From: Herminiimonas arsenicoxydans
GTDB taxonomy: Bacteria > Pseudomonadota > Gammaproteobacteria > Burkholderiales > Burkholderiaceae_D
DNA: 64,000 nt
Direction of reading: 5' to 3'
Assembly (NCBI GenBank): GCA_000026125.1
Contig: CU207211.1
Location: 1 to 64,000, forward strand
The notes beneath the pieces were generated by a model. That model saw nothing but the letters and a program-made list of their open reading frames with translations, did no database searches and was not told the DNA's origin. This document shows positions 20,231 to 29,152 of the stretch, one piece after another. The position numbers and the translations under genes are program-made. How positions within the stretch are numbered: position 1 is the stretch's first letter; each line of letters starts with the position of its first letter.

Positions 20231-23080
20231 TTAGCGTGGTCCTGTGGATGAGAAGATGAGTTGATCGACCTCACTGCCGGAACGCCCGGCCATGCAACCC
20301 AGCTTCTGCCCCGGCGTTACCGTGTAGGTGCCGGCCGAGCCGCCACCGCCGCCAAACGGGCCATAGCTGGTGCCCGTATTCGTCGTAAAGCCTACGGCAT
20401 CCATGCTGCCACCGCCGCGATAATCGACACGCACGATGTACTGTCCGGCCGGCAGCGCGTAGGCTTTCTTGTTCTTCAGCTTGCCATGCACGGCACCCCA
20501 CTGGCCGTTCGCATACTGGAATTGAATACCGTCCAGACGTTTGCCACTGCTGACGTTGAAAGCGACCACATGCTGTTTCTGGCATTGTGCCGCATCGCTC
20601 CAGCCACCGCCGCCACCGCCACCTACACGTTTCGGGCCATTGACCGGACCGGCAAAACTGGTGTCGGGACGTGCATTGCGACCCTCGTCTTCACCGCTGT
20701 TCATCCAGTGGTCGAACGCGTCATCGTAATTGTCCACGCCGAATGCGTTTTGCAGATCGGGATAGCGATTGAGATAACTCACGATGCTGACATCGGCGCT
20801 GCCTTGACGGCCCAGTTCGAAACCATCATCCAGCCAATGCTGCAATGCACATTGCAATTTGGTAGACGGAGTCGGGCATGCCGCCTGCACATCGGTGTAA
20901 CGATTCCAGTAATAGCTGGCGCTGAATTCAGGGCTGCCTTGACGGCCTTCATTGAATCCGTTGTCTTTCCAGTGTGTAGGCAGGTCGACTTTGGCCGCAA
21001 CCACATCCGGATTTTTGTCGTAGTAGTAGTCCCAGTCAAACACGGAGGCCGCAAACTTCGGATCCGGTCCCTTCTTGTGTTTCTTTTTCTTGCCCAGGCG
21101 CTTGAAGGCATTGCCGGCATCCTTGAATGCATTGGTCGCAGCGTTGGCCGTTTTATTGGCGACGTCACGTGCAGCATTTTTGGTTTTTTCGTATTCCTTG
21201 CGTGCATCGTCGGCTGCTCTTTGTGCGGCTTTTGCCGAGTCTTCCGCCGCTTTTTGCGAGGCTTTGGCAGCATCTTCGGCGACCTTCTTCGATTCGGCTG
21301 CGGCCTTGTTCGCTGCGTCTTCCGCTGCCTTTGTCGCTACCAACGCCGCGTCAGCAATCTTTTTCAACTCCTTGTTCGCCATGTCGGCTGTATAGCCGCT
21401 CAGGTTTTTGTATTCGCCAGCGATCTTGCGGTAAGCCGCTTCCAGCTCCTTGCCTATGCAACCGGTGATCTTGGATGGATCGACGTTGACGCCGCCTTGT
21501 GCATCGAATAATTGAGCGAGATCAAGCGACGGTGTAATTTCAGCCGAAGCCTTGATTTCAAACGGGTTGATACAGCTGGCATTCACCTCGATTGCCATCT
21601 TGGTATAGCCCATCGTCACGGAAATTTTTTGCCCGGCCAGATTGCCCTTCATCGTCATGTCCTGGCGCAGTATGCCGATGCGGTTTTCTGTCGACATCTT
21701 GAATGGCACCTTGCCCAACGGGCCCAGTTTCAGCGACACCTCTTGGCCTGCGCCATTGTAAAAGCCGTCCATGCCGGCAGATACTTCGGTCCAGCCCAGC
21801 GTCTGACCAAAGGCCGCTACCTGGCCACCAGAGTGGAAATAGGGCCCGCCTGATGCCAGTGGTCCATAGATGGCAATGTTGTAGTACTTCTTGTCTTCGG
21901 GCCATGGGTGCAATGGATCGCCAAACTTGTATTCCGGCGGCGGGTTAGGATTTTTCATCTTGAACATCGCCAGCGGTTTGACCATAGTCAACAGCGGGTC
22001 CTTGAACGAACCAATACCTTTGATGAAGCCGCCGCCGTATTTGGCCAGACGCGCATCTGGTGAGGCCATTGCGATCATGACGCGTGCGGCATCTTCCAGC
22101 GTGAATGAAGCAGGTGTCGCCATCTGGAATTCAAAATCCAGAAAATCCATCGCGCCGGCTGGCGTCAACGGGGTCTGGAATTGCAGCAGGATTTTCTTGT
22201 TGCCTACACCCTGGAACTGGGCGTTGCCCTTGTATCCAAATGTGAGGCTATTGTTGATGAAGAAGGTCGCATCGGTCAGTGTGACCGGCGGTAGCAGCAT
22301 CGGCAGTCTTGCGTTGGGCGCGAACTGGAATTCGACGAAGGCTTCCGGCTTCAATGCGTCGAGGCCAGCTTTCTTCATCGTCGCGCCGTCAGCGACATCA
22401 CTCGCCATGCCGGCCCCGGCTCCCGCACCACCGCTAATATCCATTGGAATCGGCATCACGATCGCCCCGCGCATCGTCAATTGATCACCGCGAACGCCAA
22501 GGGATTCCATCGTCAATTTGATAGGACCGCCCAAATCTGCGCGGGCCGCCATCTGTGCACCGGCGACGAAGTTGATTGAATCCACGCCGAAGTAGCTGTC
22601 GTTGACAACCTTCTTCAGGTCAGGCGGCATTTTCGCCGTTGTCAGGTCGAAGTCGCTGGTGGAAATCGAAATCATCAGCGAACGCAACGAAGTCTGTCCC
22701 ATCACGTTCTGTACCTTGTTGCCGAACAGCTTGGGCATGGCAATTTTCTTGTCGACGACGATGATGAAGGTTTGCTGCACGTTGTTGCTGGTGAAAAAAT
22801 ACAGCTGGATCGGCCCCGACTTGGTCTGATAGCAACCGGTCAAGCCGCCGCCGCAGCTGGTTTTTTTCAAATCGCCGACCATCTTTTGCAGCTCGTCCTT
22901 GGCGTCCAGCGCCAAACCACCGAGCATTTTTTTCAGCGCAGGTTTGATGTCGGGGGCGTCGCTGGCATGCGCCGATTGAAGAATCGCCACGCTACCGAGC
23001 ATGAGCAAGCTGGCGTGCAGCAATGTTTTTTTGAGAGCGCGTGTAACTGACAAGCGCGCTGCAGAGACGGAGGAGATCAT
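20231..23080 (-). CDS. Large exported multi-domain protein with coiled coil, short repeats and jacalin-like C-terminus
   Basis: About 949 residues from the ATG at 23080 (AGGGT 8 bases upstream); a GTG at 23098 is possible. A signal peptide ends at QSAHAS. The first ~580 residues form a beta-rich region of no recognised family. Then come an Ala/Lys/Glu coiled coil (about 585-660) with repeated KAAEDAAK units and a basic patch (KKKKHKKG). Three tandem ~40-residue units of pattern Y..NPDV/PDL...HW...G..EGR follow (about 680-805). A Gly-rich spacer leads to a C-terminal ~115-residue domain resembling jacalin/vitelline-membrane beta-prism lectins (GQKLGC, GRSGSEVDQLIFSS). The downstream secretin-like gene may help export it. 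Function is unknown; adhesion or carbohydrate binding is plausible. Confidence 0.75.
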   Translation of the reverse strand: MISSVSAARLSVTRALKKTLLHASLLMLGSVAILQSAHASDAPDIKPALKKMLGGLALDAKDELQKMVGDLKKTSCGGGLTGCYQTKSGPIQLYFFTSNNVQQTFIIVVDKKIAMPKLFGNKVQNVMGQTSLRSLMISISTSDFDLTTAKMPPDLKKVVNDSYFGVDSINFVAGAQMAARADLGGPIKLTMESLGVRGDQLTMRGAIVMPIPMDISGGAGAGAGMASDVADGATMKKAGLDALKPEAFVEFQFAPNARLPMLLPPVTLTDATFFINNSLTFGYKGNAQFQGVGNKKILLQFQTPLTPAGAMDFLDFEFQMATPASFTLEDAARVMIAMASPDARLAKYGGGFIKGIGSFKDPLLTMVKPLAMFKMKNPNPPPEYKFGDPLHPWPEDKKYYNIAIYGPLASGGPYFHSGGQVAAFGQTLGWTEVSAGMDGFYNGAGQEVSLKLGPLGKVPFKMSTENRIGILRQDMTMKGNLAGQKISVTMGYTKMAIEVNASCINPFEIKASAEITPSLDLAQLFDAQGGVNVDPSKITGCIGKELEAAYRKIAGEYKNLSGYTADMANKELKKIADAALVATKAAEDAANKAAAESKKVAEDAAKASQKAAEDSAKAAQRAADDARKEYEKTKNAARDVANKTANAATNAFKDAGNAFKRLGKKKKHKKGPDPKFAASVFDWDYYYDKNPDVVAAKVDLPTHWKDNGFNEGRQGSPEFSASYYWNRYTDVQAACPTPSTKLQCALQHWLDDGFELGRQGSADVSIVSYLNRYPDLQNAFGVDNYDDAFDHWMNSGEDEGRNARPDTSFAGPVNGPKRVGGGGGGGWSDAAQCQKQHVVAFNVSSGKRLDGIQFQYANGQWGAVHGKLKNKKAYALPAGQYIVRVDYRGGGSMDAVGFTTNTGTSYGPFGGGGGSAGTYTVTPGQKLGCMAGRSGSEVDQLIFSSTGPR

Positions 23081-23319
23081 GTGCACAACCCTATTCACCA
23101 GAAAGCTTATGAGTGTAGATATTTCCGACTGGAAACTTCATGAGCGAATCTGAGCGAATTGCGAAATAAATACACGTAATCGCGATAAGTCAGACGTGCG
23201 ACTGTGCCATCGAGCGCAGTGCTTTGATTCGACATGGGGTCGATGTGGGGCCGTGGACTTTTGAGGTTCGACTGCGAGCAAAGGGCATGATGCATGACCT
23301 GTTCCCGCGTATTGCGCGC

Positions 23320-24051
23320 TTAGCGGATGATTTTGGTGGCTTCGTAAAATCGATAGCCTATGCTGCGCAAGGTACTGACCGGCAGCGGCGTGCTGCACAC
23401 TTCTTTTACCTTGTTGCGCAAACGACGCATTTGCGTGTCCAGGCGACGCTGGTCATATTCAAGAAAGTCTTCACCCAGGGCTTCAACGATGGCTCTGCGC
23501 GTCACGCTTTCGCCGCCGGTCATCAGCGTCAGCAAAACAATATGATCCTGGTGAGACAGTGCGATGATCGTGCCATCCGGTGCGATCAATCGTCTTGGCG
23601 AGGCGGACAGTTGCCAGTACGACGGCCCCTCAGGAAGCAACTCGCGCGCGACCAGTTGGTGATCATCGTATTTGCGCTCCGTGATGTCGCGTGCCACGCC
23701 GATTCTTAATTGATGATCCTCGGACCAGGTCGCGGACCAGCTGATGTAAGCCACCTTGCCATCCTTGCGGATATAGCGATTTTCGAAATAGCGCTGCAGG
23801 TAACCGGTCATTACCCGATCTATCGATTGCAAGGTTCTTCCCAGATCGTCGGGATGCACCATGTCGAGCATGCATCTGCCGACCATCTCTGCCGCTGTAT
23901 AGCCAAAGATGCGCTCGCACGCTCCAGTTACCGATACGCAGACCCCTTGTGTGTCTACCGCGAAAATCGCATCGAGTACCAAGTTGCCATAGTCGTTTTT
24001 TGGCAGAATACTTTCCTTTTTCACTTCGTTTTGCACGCGCTCTTTCAGCAA
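23320..24051 (-). CDS. PAS domain fused to an OmpR-type winged-helix regulator
   Basis: A 243-residue protein. Residues about 22-127 form a PAS domain with PAC motif (DAIFAVDTQGVCVSVTGACE, then GRCMLDMVHPDD, then YIRKDGKVAYISWSATW and DITERK). Residues about 147-236 form an OmpR/PhoB-type winged helix (ALSHQDHIVLLTLMTGGESV, RRLDTQMRRLRNKV, STLRSIGYRF). There is no receiver domain, so activity is likely set by a ligand or redox state sensed by PAS, not by phosphorylation. It is followed by the large exported protein gene on the same strand about 240 bases on, which may be a target; that is inference. Confidence 0.85.
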   Translation of the reverse strand: MLKERVQNEVKKESILPKNDYGNLVLDAIFAVDTQGVCVSVTGACERIFGYTAAEMVGRCMLDMVHPDDLGRTLQSIDRVMTGYLQRYFENRYIRKDGKVAYISWSATWSEDHQLRIGVARDITERKYDDHQLVARELLPEGPSYWQLSASPRRLIAPDGTIIALSHQDHIVLLTLMTGGESVTRRAIVEALGEDFLEYDQRRLDTQMRRLRNKVKEVCSTPLPVSTLRSIGYRFYEATKIIR

Positions 24052-24350
24052 TCTGTATTCAACATGGCTATCCTTGCCATGCAGTTAGTGTGGAACCTCG
24101 ACCGGTTTTATGCGCATCGGTGCGGCGTAAAGCTCTGTCATTAGAAATGGCTGACGACCGTATTTTACGGAATCAGGCAAGAGCTTGCAGAGAGAAGTTG
24201 CATGGCTTGAATGTGACATAAATGTGACTTGATTCAGTTTCGGATATTTTGCAAAACCTTGTTCAGCATGCTTGGTTATGGCGCGCTTGCCGCCTGATTT
24301 TTTAATTGAATCCGGGCACATTTTCAGTGAATCATCTTTGATGAGCGATA

Positions 24351-24378
24351 AAAAAAGCCGCATTTCTGCGGCTTTTTT
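24351..24378. terminator. Terminator after ahpF
   Basis: A perfect 12-bp stem (AAAAAAGCCGCA/TGCGGCTTTTTT) with a TTTC loop lies 16 bases beyond the ahpF stop codon on the minus strand. It works in both directions. The 300 bases between it and the PAS gene start hold no supported gene. Confidence 0.9.
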
Positions 24379-24393
24379 GTGTGCGATCAAGGC

Positions 24394-25989
24394 TTAGGCA
24401 GGAATTGCTTCGCCTTGGATTGCAACTACTTCTTCATCCGTATCCGGCGTGCGGATCAGGTGATCGAATGCACTCAACGCTGCTTTCGAGCCTTCGCCAA
24501 CCGCAATCACGATCTGCTTGTACGGCACAGTCGTGACGTCGCCGGCTGCAAATACGCCTGGCACTGAAGTCTGGCCACGGGCATCGACTTCGATCTCACC
24601 GTGACGCGACAAGGCGACCGTGCCTTTCAGCCATTCGGTGTTAGGCACCAGACCGATCTGGATGAAGACGCCCTCCAGTTCGACCGTCTTCACTTCTTCG
24701 GTCTTGCGGTCCTTGTAGACCAAGCCGTTGACGCGTTTGCCATCGCCGGTGATTTCAGTCGTTTGTGCCGACGTGATCACGGTGACGTTGGGCATGCTGC
24801 GCAACTTGCGCTGCAACACTGCATCGGCACGCAACTCTGCACCAAACTCGATCAGGGTCACATGGCCGACGATGCCGGCCAGATCGATCGCTGCTTCGAC
24901 ACCGGAGTTGCCGCCGCCGATCACGGCAACACGTTTGCCTTTGAACAGCGGGCCGTCACAGTGCGGACAATACGCGACACCCTTGTTGCGGTATTCGTTT
25001 TCACCCGGCACGTCGATGGTTCTCCAGCGTGCACCTGTCGCCAGAATGACGGTTTTGCCTTTCAGCGAGCCGCCGTCTTTCAGCTTGATTTCGATCAGCT
25101 TGCCCGGCACCAGCTCGGAAGCCTGCTGCACGTTCATGATGTCAACGTCATAGCTGCGTACGTGCTGTTCCAGTGCGACGGCAAATTTCGGGCCGTCGGT
25201 TTCCTGTACCGATACGAAGTTTTCAATTGACAGAGTGTCCAGCACCTGACCGCCGAAACGCTCCGCAACTACGCCGGTGCGTATGCCTTTGCGTGCGGCG
25301 TAGATGGCGGCTGCTGCGCCCGCAGGCCCGCCACCGACGATCAGTACGTCGTACGGCGCTTTTGCGCTGAGTTCTTCCTGCTTGCGCTTGTTGCCGCCGG
25401 TGTCGAGTTTGGCGAGTATCTGTTCGATGCTGACGCGACCGGATTCAAACGGCTGTCCGTTCAGGAAAGTCGTCGGCACGGCCATGATGTCGCGTTCCTT
25501 GACTTCGTCCTGGAACAGGCCGCCGTCGATCGTGACGGCACGGATGCGCGGATTGATCAGCGCCATCACGTTGAAGGCTTGCACGACTTCCGGACAGTTA
25601 TGGCAAGACAGCGACATATAGGTTTCAAACGTATAGTCGCCATCGAGATTGCGGATCTGTTCGATCACGGAATCTTCCAGTTTCAATGGATGGCCGCCGG
25701 TTTGCAGCAAGGCCAGCACCAGTGAAGTGAATTCGTGGCCCAGTGGAATCGCGGCGAACTGTATGCCTGCGTGTGCGTCCGGGCGCTTGATGATAAAAGA
25801 AGGTTTGCGCTCGTCGTCATCGGTGCGCTCGACCAGCGTGATCTTGTCGGTCAGCACAACGATTTCCTGCAGCAGTTCCTGCAATTCGCGAGATTTGTCG
25901 CTGCCATCGAGTGACGCGACGATCTCGATCGGTTGTACGATCTTTTCCAAATAAGCGGCTAATTGGGTTTTGAGATTGGCATCCAACAT
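24394..25989 (-). CDS. ahpF: Alkyl hydroperoxide reductase subunit F
   Basis: A 531-residue NADH-dependent flavoprotein that reduces AhpC. The N-terminal tandem thioredoxin-like domain holds a redox CHNC (SCHNCPEVV). The C-terminal thioredoxin-reductase-like part has the FAD motif [17 protein letters not shown], the NADH motif [12 protein letters not shown] and the redox CPHC in AYCPHCDGP. The ATG at 25989 ([18 protein letters not shown]) is the family start; an upstream extension is not conserved. It lies 160 bases after ahpC with a GC-rich hairpin between, so its level is probably lower than that of ahpC. Confidence 0.97.
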   Translation of the reverse strand: MLDANLKTQLAAYLEKIVQPIEIVASLDGSDKSRELQELLQEIVVLTDKITLVERTDDDERKPSFIIKRPDAHAGIQFAAIPLGHEFTSLVLALLQTGGHPLKLEDSVIEQIRNLDGDYTFETYMSLSCHNCPEVVQAFNVMALINPRIRAVTIDGGLFQDEVKERDIMAVPTTFLNGQPFESGRVSIEQILAKLDTGGNKRKQEELSAKAPYDVLIVGGGPAGAAAAIYAARKGIRTGVVAERFGGQVLDTLSIENFVSVQETDGPKFAVALEQHVRSYDVDIMNVQQASELVPGKLIEIKLKDGGSLKGKTVILATGARWRTIDVPGENEYRNKGVAYCPHCDGPLFKGKRVAVIGGGNSGVEAAIDLAGIVGHVTLIEFGAELRADAVLQRKLRSMPNVTVITSAQTTEITGDGKRVNGLVYKDRKTEEVKTVELEGVFIQIGLVPNTEWLKGTVALSRHGEIEVDARGQTSVPGVFAAGDVTTVPYKQIVIAVGEGSKAALSAFDHLIRTPDTDEEVVAIQGEAIPA

Positions 25990-26084
25990 GATGGGTCCCT
26001 GCTTTCTTTTCAGTTTATAAATAAAAGTACTGCGGGAGATACTGCGCAAAGTGCACTGTACCTGGTGCTGCGGTGAAGCTTTTA

Positions 26085-26110
26085 TTCCGGGCCCGGCACC
26101 GGGCCCGGAA
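26085..26110. terminator. GC-rich hairpin between ahpC and ahpF
   Basis: A perfect 12-bp stem (TTCCGGGCCCGG/CCGGGCCCGGAA, 2-base loop), followed on the minus strand by AATAAAAG. It reads as a leaky terminator or mRNA-processing site that lets ahpC be expressed more than ahpF. Confidence 0.6.
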
Positions 26111-26151
26111 CGATCAAACAATATTTACCTGTTCAAACTACTGCCTGCTTC

Positions 26152-26715
26152 TTAGATCTTGCCGACCAGATCCAGCGATGGAGCGATGGTTTTTTCGCCT
26201 TCTTTCCATTTGGCTGGGCAAACTTCGTTTGGATGCTCTGCAACGTATTTTGCTGCTTTCAGTTTGCGCAGAGTTTCGGAAACGTCGCGAGCGATTGCAT
26301 TGTCATGTACTTCCATGGTCTTGATGACGCCTTCTGGATTGATCACGAAGGTGCCGCGCAGTGCCAGACCTGCTTCAGGAATGTGTACGCCGAAAGCGTT
26401 GGTCAGTGCGTGGGTTGGGTCGCCGACCAGCGGGAATTTTGCTTTGCCAACTGCAGGCGATGTTTCGTGCCAGACTTTGTGCGAGAAGTGGGTGTCGGTG
26501 GTGACGATATAAACTTCTGCGCCCAGTTTCTGGAATTCTGCATAGCTGTCGGCTGCATCTTCAACTTCGGTTGGGCAGTTGAAAGTGAACGCTGCCGGCA
26601 TGAAAATCAGTACGGACCATTTTCCCTTCAACGATTGTTCTGTGACTTCAATGAACTTGCCGTTATGGAAAGCTTGCGCCTTGAAAGGCTGGACTTGAGT
26701 GTTGATAAGTGACAT
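26152..26715 (-). CDS. ahpC: Alkyl hydroperoxide reductase subunit C (2-Cys peroxiredoxin)
   Basis: A 187-residue peroxidase that reduces hydrogen peroxide and organic peroxides and is recycled by AhpF. The peroxidatic Cys is in PAAFTFNCPTE, which keeps the P-x-x-x-T-x-x-C geometry but has Ala where enteric enzymes have Asp. The resolving Cys is in EVCPAKW near the C-terminus. The AhpC/Prx1 features GTFVINPEGVI and VGDPTHALTNAFGV are also present. The length is the same as E. coli AhpC. It is the promoter-proximal gene of the ahpCF pair. Confidence 0.97.
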   Translation of the reverse strand: MSLINTQVQPFKAQAFHNGKFIEVTEQSLKGKWSVLIFMPAAFTFNCPTEVEDAADSYAEFQKLGAEVYIVTTDTHFSHKVWHETSPAVGKAKFPLVGDPTHALTNAFGVHIPEAGLALRGTFVINPEGVIKTMEVHDNAIARDVSETLRKLKAAKYVAEHPNEVCPAKWKEGEKTIAPSLDLVGKI

Positions 26716-26817
26716 TTCGTTTTCCTTACAGGGTTAAAAAGAGCTGTGAGTACAAATGATAAGCGCTCGCTCATTATTTGTATAATTGATTTAATTTCTT
26801 CATTCGATTTGTTTTAG

Positions 26818-26853
26818 CTATCAAGCAGGCCGCATACAACTTCTTTGATAGCG
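26818..26853. promoter_or_regulatory. Inverted repeat in the ahpC-pirin intergenic region
   Basis: GCTATCAA (26818-26825) and TTGATAGC (26846-26853) form an 8-bp inverted repeat with a 20-base spacer. An ATAG-N8-CTAT element overlaps its right arm and continues to 26863. These resemble half-sites of OxyR-type control of peroxide genes, but spacing is not exact. The 280-base gap must hold divergent promoters for ahpC and the pirin gene. Confidence 0.35.
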
Positions 26854-26995
26854 AATTGCCTATTATGCCGTCTTGCGGGATTTGCTGCGTTGGTGATCCT
26901 GGGTAGCCGACTGCAATGCGCAGCGGTGATGCCGGTCCATCCTTGCTTTATGCATATTAAGGCCGCATATGTAGAATTCAAGAAAGGAAAACGTC

Positions 26996-27865
26996 ATGAA
27001 AAAAATCATTGCTGTCTCCGATGCTCCGCGGCCTCATTGGGTGGGCGACGGCTTTCCGGTGCGCTCGATGTTTTCGTATCAAAGTCACGGCAAGCAGCTG
27101 AGCCCCTTTCTGTTGCTCGACTATGCGGGGCCGGCTGAATTTCCGGCTTCCGATCGTCCGCCCGGCGTCGGTTCGCATCCGCATCGCGGCTTTGAAACCG
27201 TCACCATCGTCTACAAAGGCGAAGTTGCGCATCGCGATTCCACCGGCCAGGGCGGCGTCATAGGGCCGGGCGACGTGCAATGGATGACTGCCGGCGCCGG
27301 CATCCTGCACGAAGAATTTCATTCGGATGCGTTCACCCGTTCCGGCGGGACGCTGGAAATGGTGCAGTTGTGGGTCAATTTGCCGGCGCGCGACAAGATG
27401 ACGCCGCCCGGCTATCAGGCCATCGTCAGCAGCGATATCCCGGTCGTGCCTTTACCGGACGATGCCGGAACGCTGCGTGTGATTGCCGGCGACTATGAGG
27501 GTCATGCAGGAGCGGCGCATACCTTTACACCGATGCAGGTGTGGGATCTGAGCCTGAAGCAGGGTAGCAAGAGTGACTTCACCTTGCCCGATGGCTGGAA
27601 CTCTGCGCTGATCGTATTGCGCGGTACGGTGCTGATCAATGATGAGCGCGTCGCGCGCGAAGCACAGATGGTGCTGCTCGATAGCAGCGGCAGAAAAATA
27701 AGAATAGAAGCGAATAGCGATGCCGTGGTGTTGCTGTTGAGCGGCGAGGCGATTGAGGAAGAGATTGTCGGTTACGGTCCGTTTGTGATGAACAGCCAGG
27801 CTGAAATTGCACAGGCAATCGCCGATTTCAATAGCGGACGCTTTGCACAGATACCCGCGCAGTAA
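26996..27865 (+). CDS. Pirin family protein
   Basis: A 289-residue bicupin. The N-terminal cupin has the metal-binding set HPHRGFETVTIVYKGE with the downstream His and Glu of MTAGAGILHEEFH. The C-terminal cupin (about residues 165-245) lacks an evident metal set, as usual for pirins. Bacterial pirins include quercetin dioxygenases and redox-responsive regulators, so the exact role is open. AAAGGA precedes the ATG at 26996. It is divergent from ahpC, which fits a link to oxidative stress but does not prove it. Confidence 0.9.
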   Translation: MKKIIAVSDAPRPHWVGDGFPVRSMFSYQSHGKQLSPFLLLDYAGPAEFPASDRPPGVGSHPHRGFETVTIVYKGEVAHRDSTGQGGVIGPGDVQWMTAGAGILHEEFHSDAFTRSGGTLEMVQLWVNLPARDKMTPPGYQAIVSSDIPVVPLPDDAGTLRVIAGDYEGHAGAAHTFTPMQVWDLSLKQGSKSDFTLPDGWNSALIVLRGTVLINDERVAREAQMVLLDSSGRKIRIEANSDAVVLLLSGEAIEEEIVGYGPFVMNSQAEIAQAIADFNSGRFAQIPAQ

Positions 27866-27875
27866 GGCAACAGGC

Positions 27876-27911
27876 TGCGCGTCATGCCATGTCCTCATGG
27901 CATGACGCGCA
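27876..27911. terminator. Perfect 16-bp hairpin after the pirin gene
   Basis: The stem TGCGCGTCATGCCATG/CATGGCATGACGCGCA closes a TCCT loop 10 bases after the stop codon. It lacks a T tract, so it may act as a Rho-assisted or mRNA-protecting end. Confidence 0.55.
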
Positions 27912-28054
27912 CTTCCCGCCGCAGCGCGGCCGGCGTGTATGGTCGTGTCGCATGGCCCACACCACGTCGCCAATGACCTTATAATTTGCCTCTTCCTCCG
28001 CGCCGCATCGTACAGATACAGTGCGGATTTCTTTCAGATTTCAATTCAAGGCTT

Positions 28055-28819
28055 ATGAGTATTTCTTCTACCCACACTGTCACGACCGGCATCAGCGATG
28101 CCGAATGGCAGGTTCGTCTCGATCTCGCCGCCTGTTATCACCTGTGTGCGTTGAAAAACTGGGACGACCTGATCTATACGCATATCTCCGCCACTGTGCC
28201 GGGCGAAGAAGGCCGCTTCCTGATCAATCCATTCGGCTTGCGATTCGACGAAATCACCGCTTCAAATCTGGTCAAGATCGATTTGCAGGGCAATATCATC
28301 GGCGACCAGACGGCGCGCGTAAATGTAACCGGCTTTGCCATTCACGGCGCCGTGCACAGCGCACGCAAGGATGCAATGTGCGTCATGCATCTGCATAATG
28401 AAAACGGCGTTGCGGTCGGCATGCAGCAGGGAGGATTGCTGCCCTTGTCCCAGCACGCCATGCGTTTTTACCAGCAGATGGGTTACCACGATTACGAAGG
28501 ACTGGCGCTGTCGCCGCTGGAGCAGACGCGTCTGATCGAACGCCTCGGCGATTATCCTGCGATGCTGTTGCGCAATCACGGCACGCTGATCAGCGGCCGC
28601 ACGATCGCTGAAGCCTATGTGTTGATGGATACGCTGGACAAGGCGTGCTCTTTCCAGTTGAAGGCGCAGGCTGGCGGCGGGCCGCTGAATATTCCGCCGC
28701 CTGAAGTGTGTGCCAAGACGTACAGGGAATTGCTCGGCGACGGCGCGCCGGAAGGCCTGCTTGAATGGCCCGCCTTGCTGCGCAAACTCGATGCGGTATC
28801 ACCTGCATATCGTCATTAA
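28055..28819 (+). CDS. Class II aldolase/adducin family protein
   Basis: A 254-residue protein with the zinc-dependent class II aldolase/adducin fold. Features are the N-terminal DLAACYHLCALKNWDDLIYTH, the NPFGLRFDEITASNLV loop, the metal histidines in MHLHNENGVAV, and the third His in LLRNHGTLISG. The family includes L-fuculose phosphate aldolase and ribulose 4-epimerase, but this branch (adducin head-like, common in proteobacteria) has no assigned substrate. The ATG at 28055 is preferred on homology; the frame open back to 27986 is not conserved. Confidence 0.88.
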   Translation: MSISSTHTVTTGISDAEWQVRLDLAACYHLCALKNWDDLIYTHISATVPGEEGRFLINPFGLRFDEITASNLVKIDLQGNIIGDQTARVNVTGFAIHGAVHSARKDAMCVMHLHNENGVAVGMQQGGLLPLSQHAMRFYQQMGYHDYEGLALSPLEQTRLIERLGDYPAMLLRNHGTLISGRTIAEAYVLMDTLDKACSFQLKAQAGGGPLNIPPPEVCAKTYRELLGDGAPEGLLEWPALLRKLDAVSPAYRH

Positions 28820-28883
28820 CGGCGGCAACTCATTGATTCAACAACTTACTCATCCATTTATTCATTAACCGGAAGGAAAATTC

Positions 28884-29069
28884 ATGCCAACCATCAACGT
28901 TCAATTATTTGAAGGCCGCACCATCGAGCAAAAGCGCGCTTTCGTCAAAGCCGTCACCGAAGCAACTGTTGCGACGCTTGGTTCCAGCGCGGAATCGGTC
29001 GATATCATCATTGAAGATGTGAAGCGCGAAAACTGGGCAACCGGCGGCAAGCTGTGGTCCGACGTCTGA
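28884..29069 (+). CDS. 4-oxalocrotonate tautomerase family protein
   Basis: A 61-residue small enzyme of the tautomerase superfamily. The catalytic Pro1 follows the start Met (MPTINVQLFEGRTIEQKRAF), and the family's amphipathic helix and C-terminal IIEDVKRENWATGG are clear. GGAAGG precedes the ATG at good spacing. Such proteins form hexamers and isomerise 2-hydroxymuconate-like compounds. No aromatic catabolism genes are nearby, so the in-cell substrate is unknown. Confidence 0.92.
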   Translation: MPTINVQLFEGRTIEQKRAFVKAVTEATVATLGSSAESVDIIIEDVKRENWATGGKLWSDV

Positions 29070-29152
29070 TTGAAAGAATCTTCGGTGCCAGCCGCAATCA
29101 CCGGCTGGTACGCATGAGCACGCCGACACCTTCGGCGCGCTCTGAATAAATC

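Noticed and set aside
20261..21511. A 416-codon frame opposite the large exported protein
   Set aside because: The other strand has a signal peptide, coiled coil and lectin domain; this frame has none and reads as a shadow.
24085..24390. 101-codon minus-strand frame between ahpF and the PAS gene
   Set aside because: It runs through the ahpF terminator and has no ribosome site or recognisable sequence.
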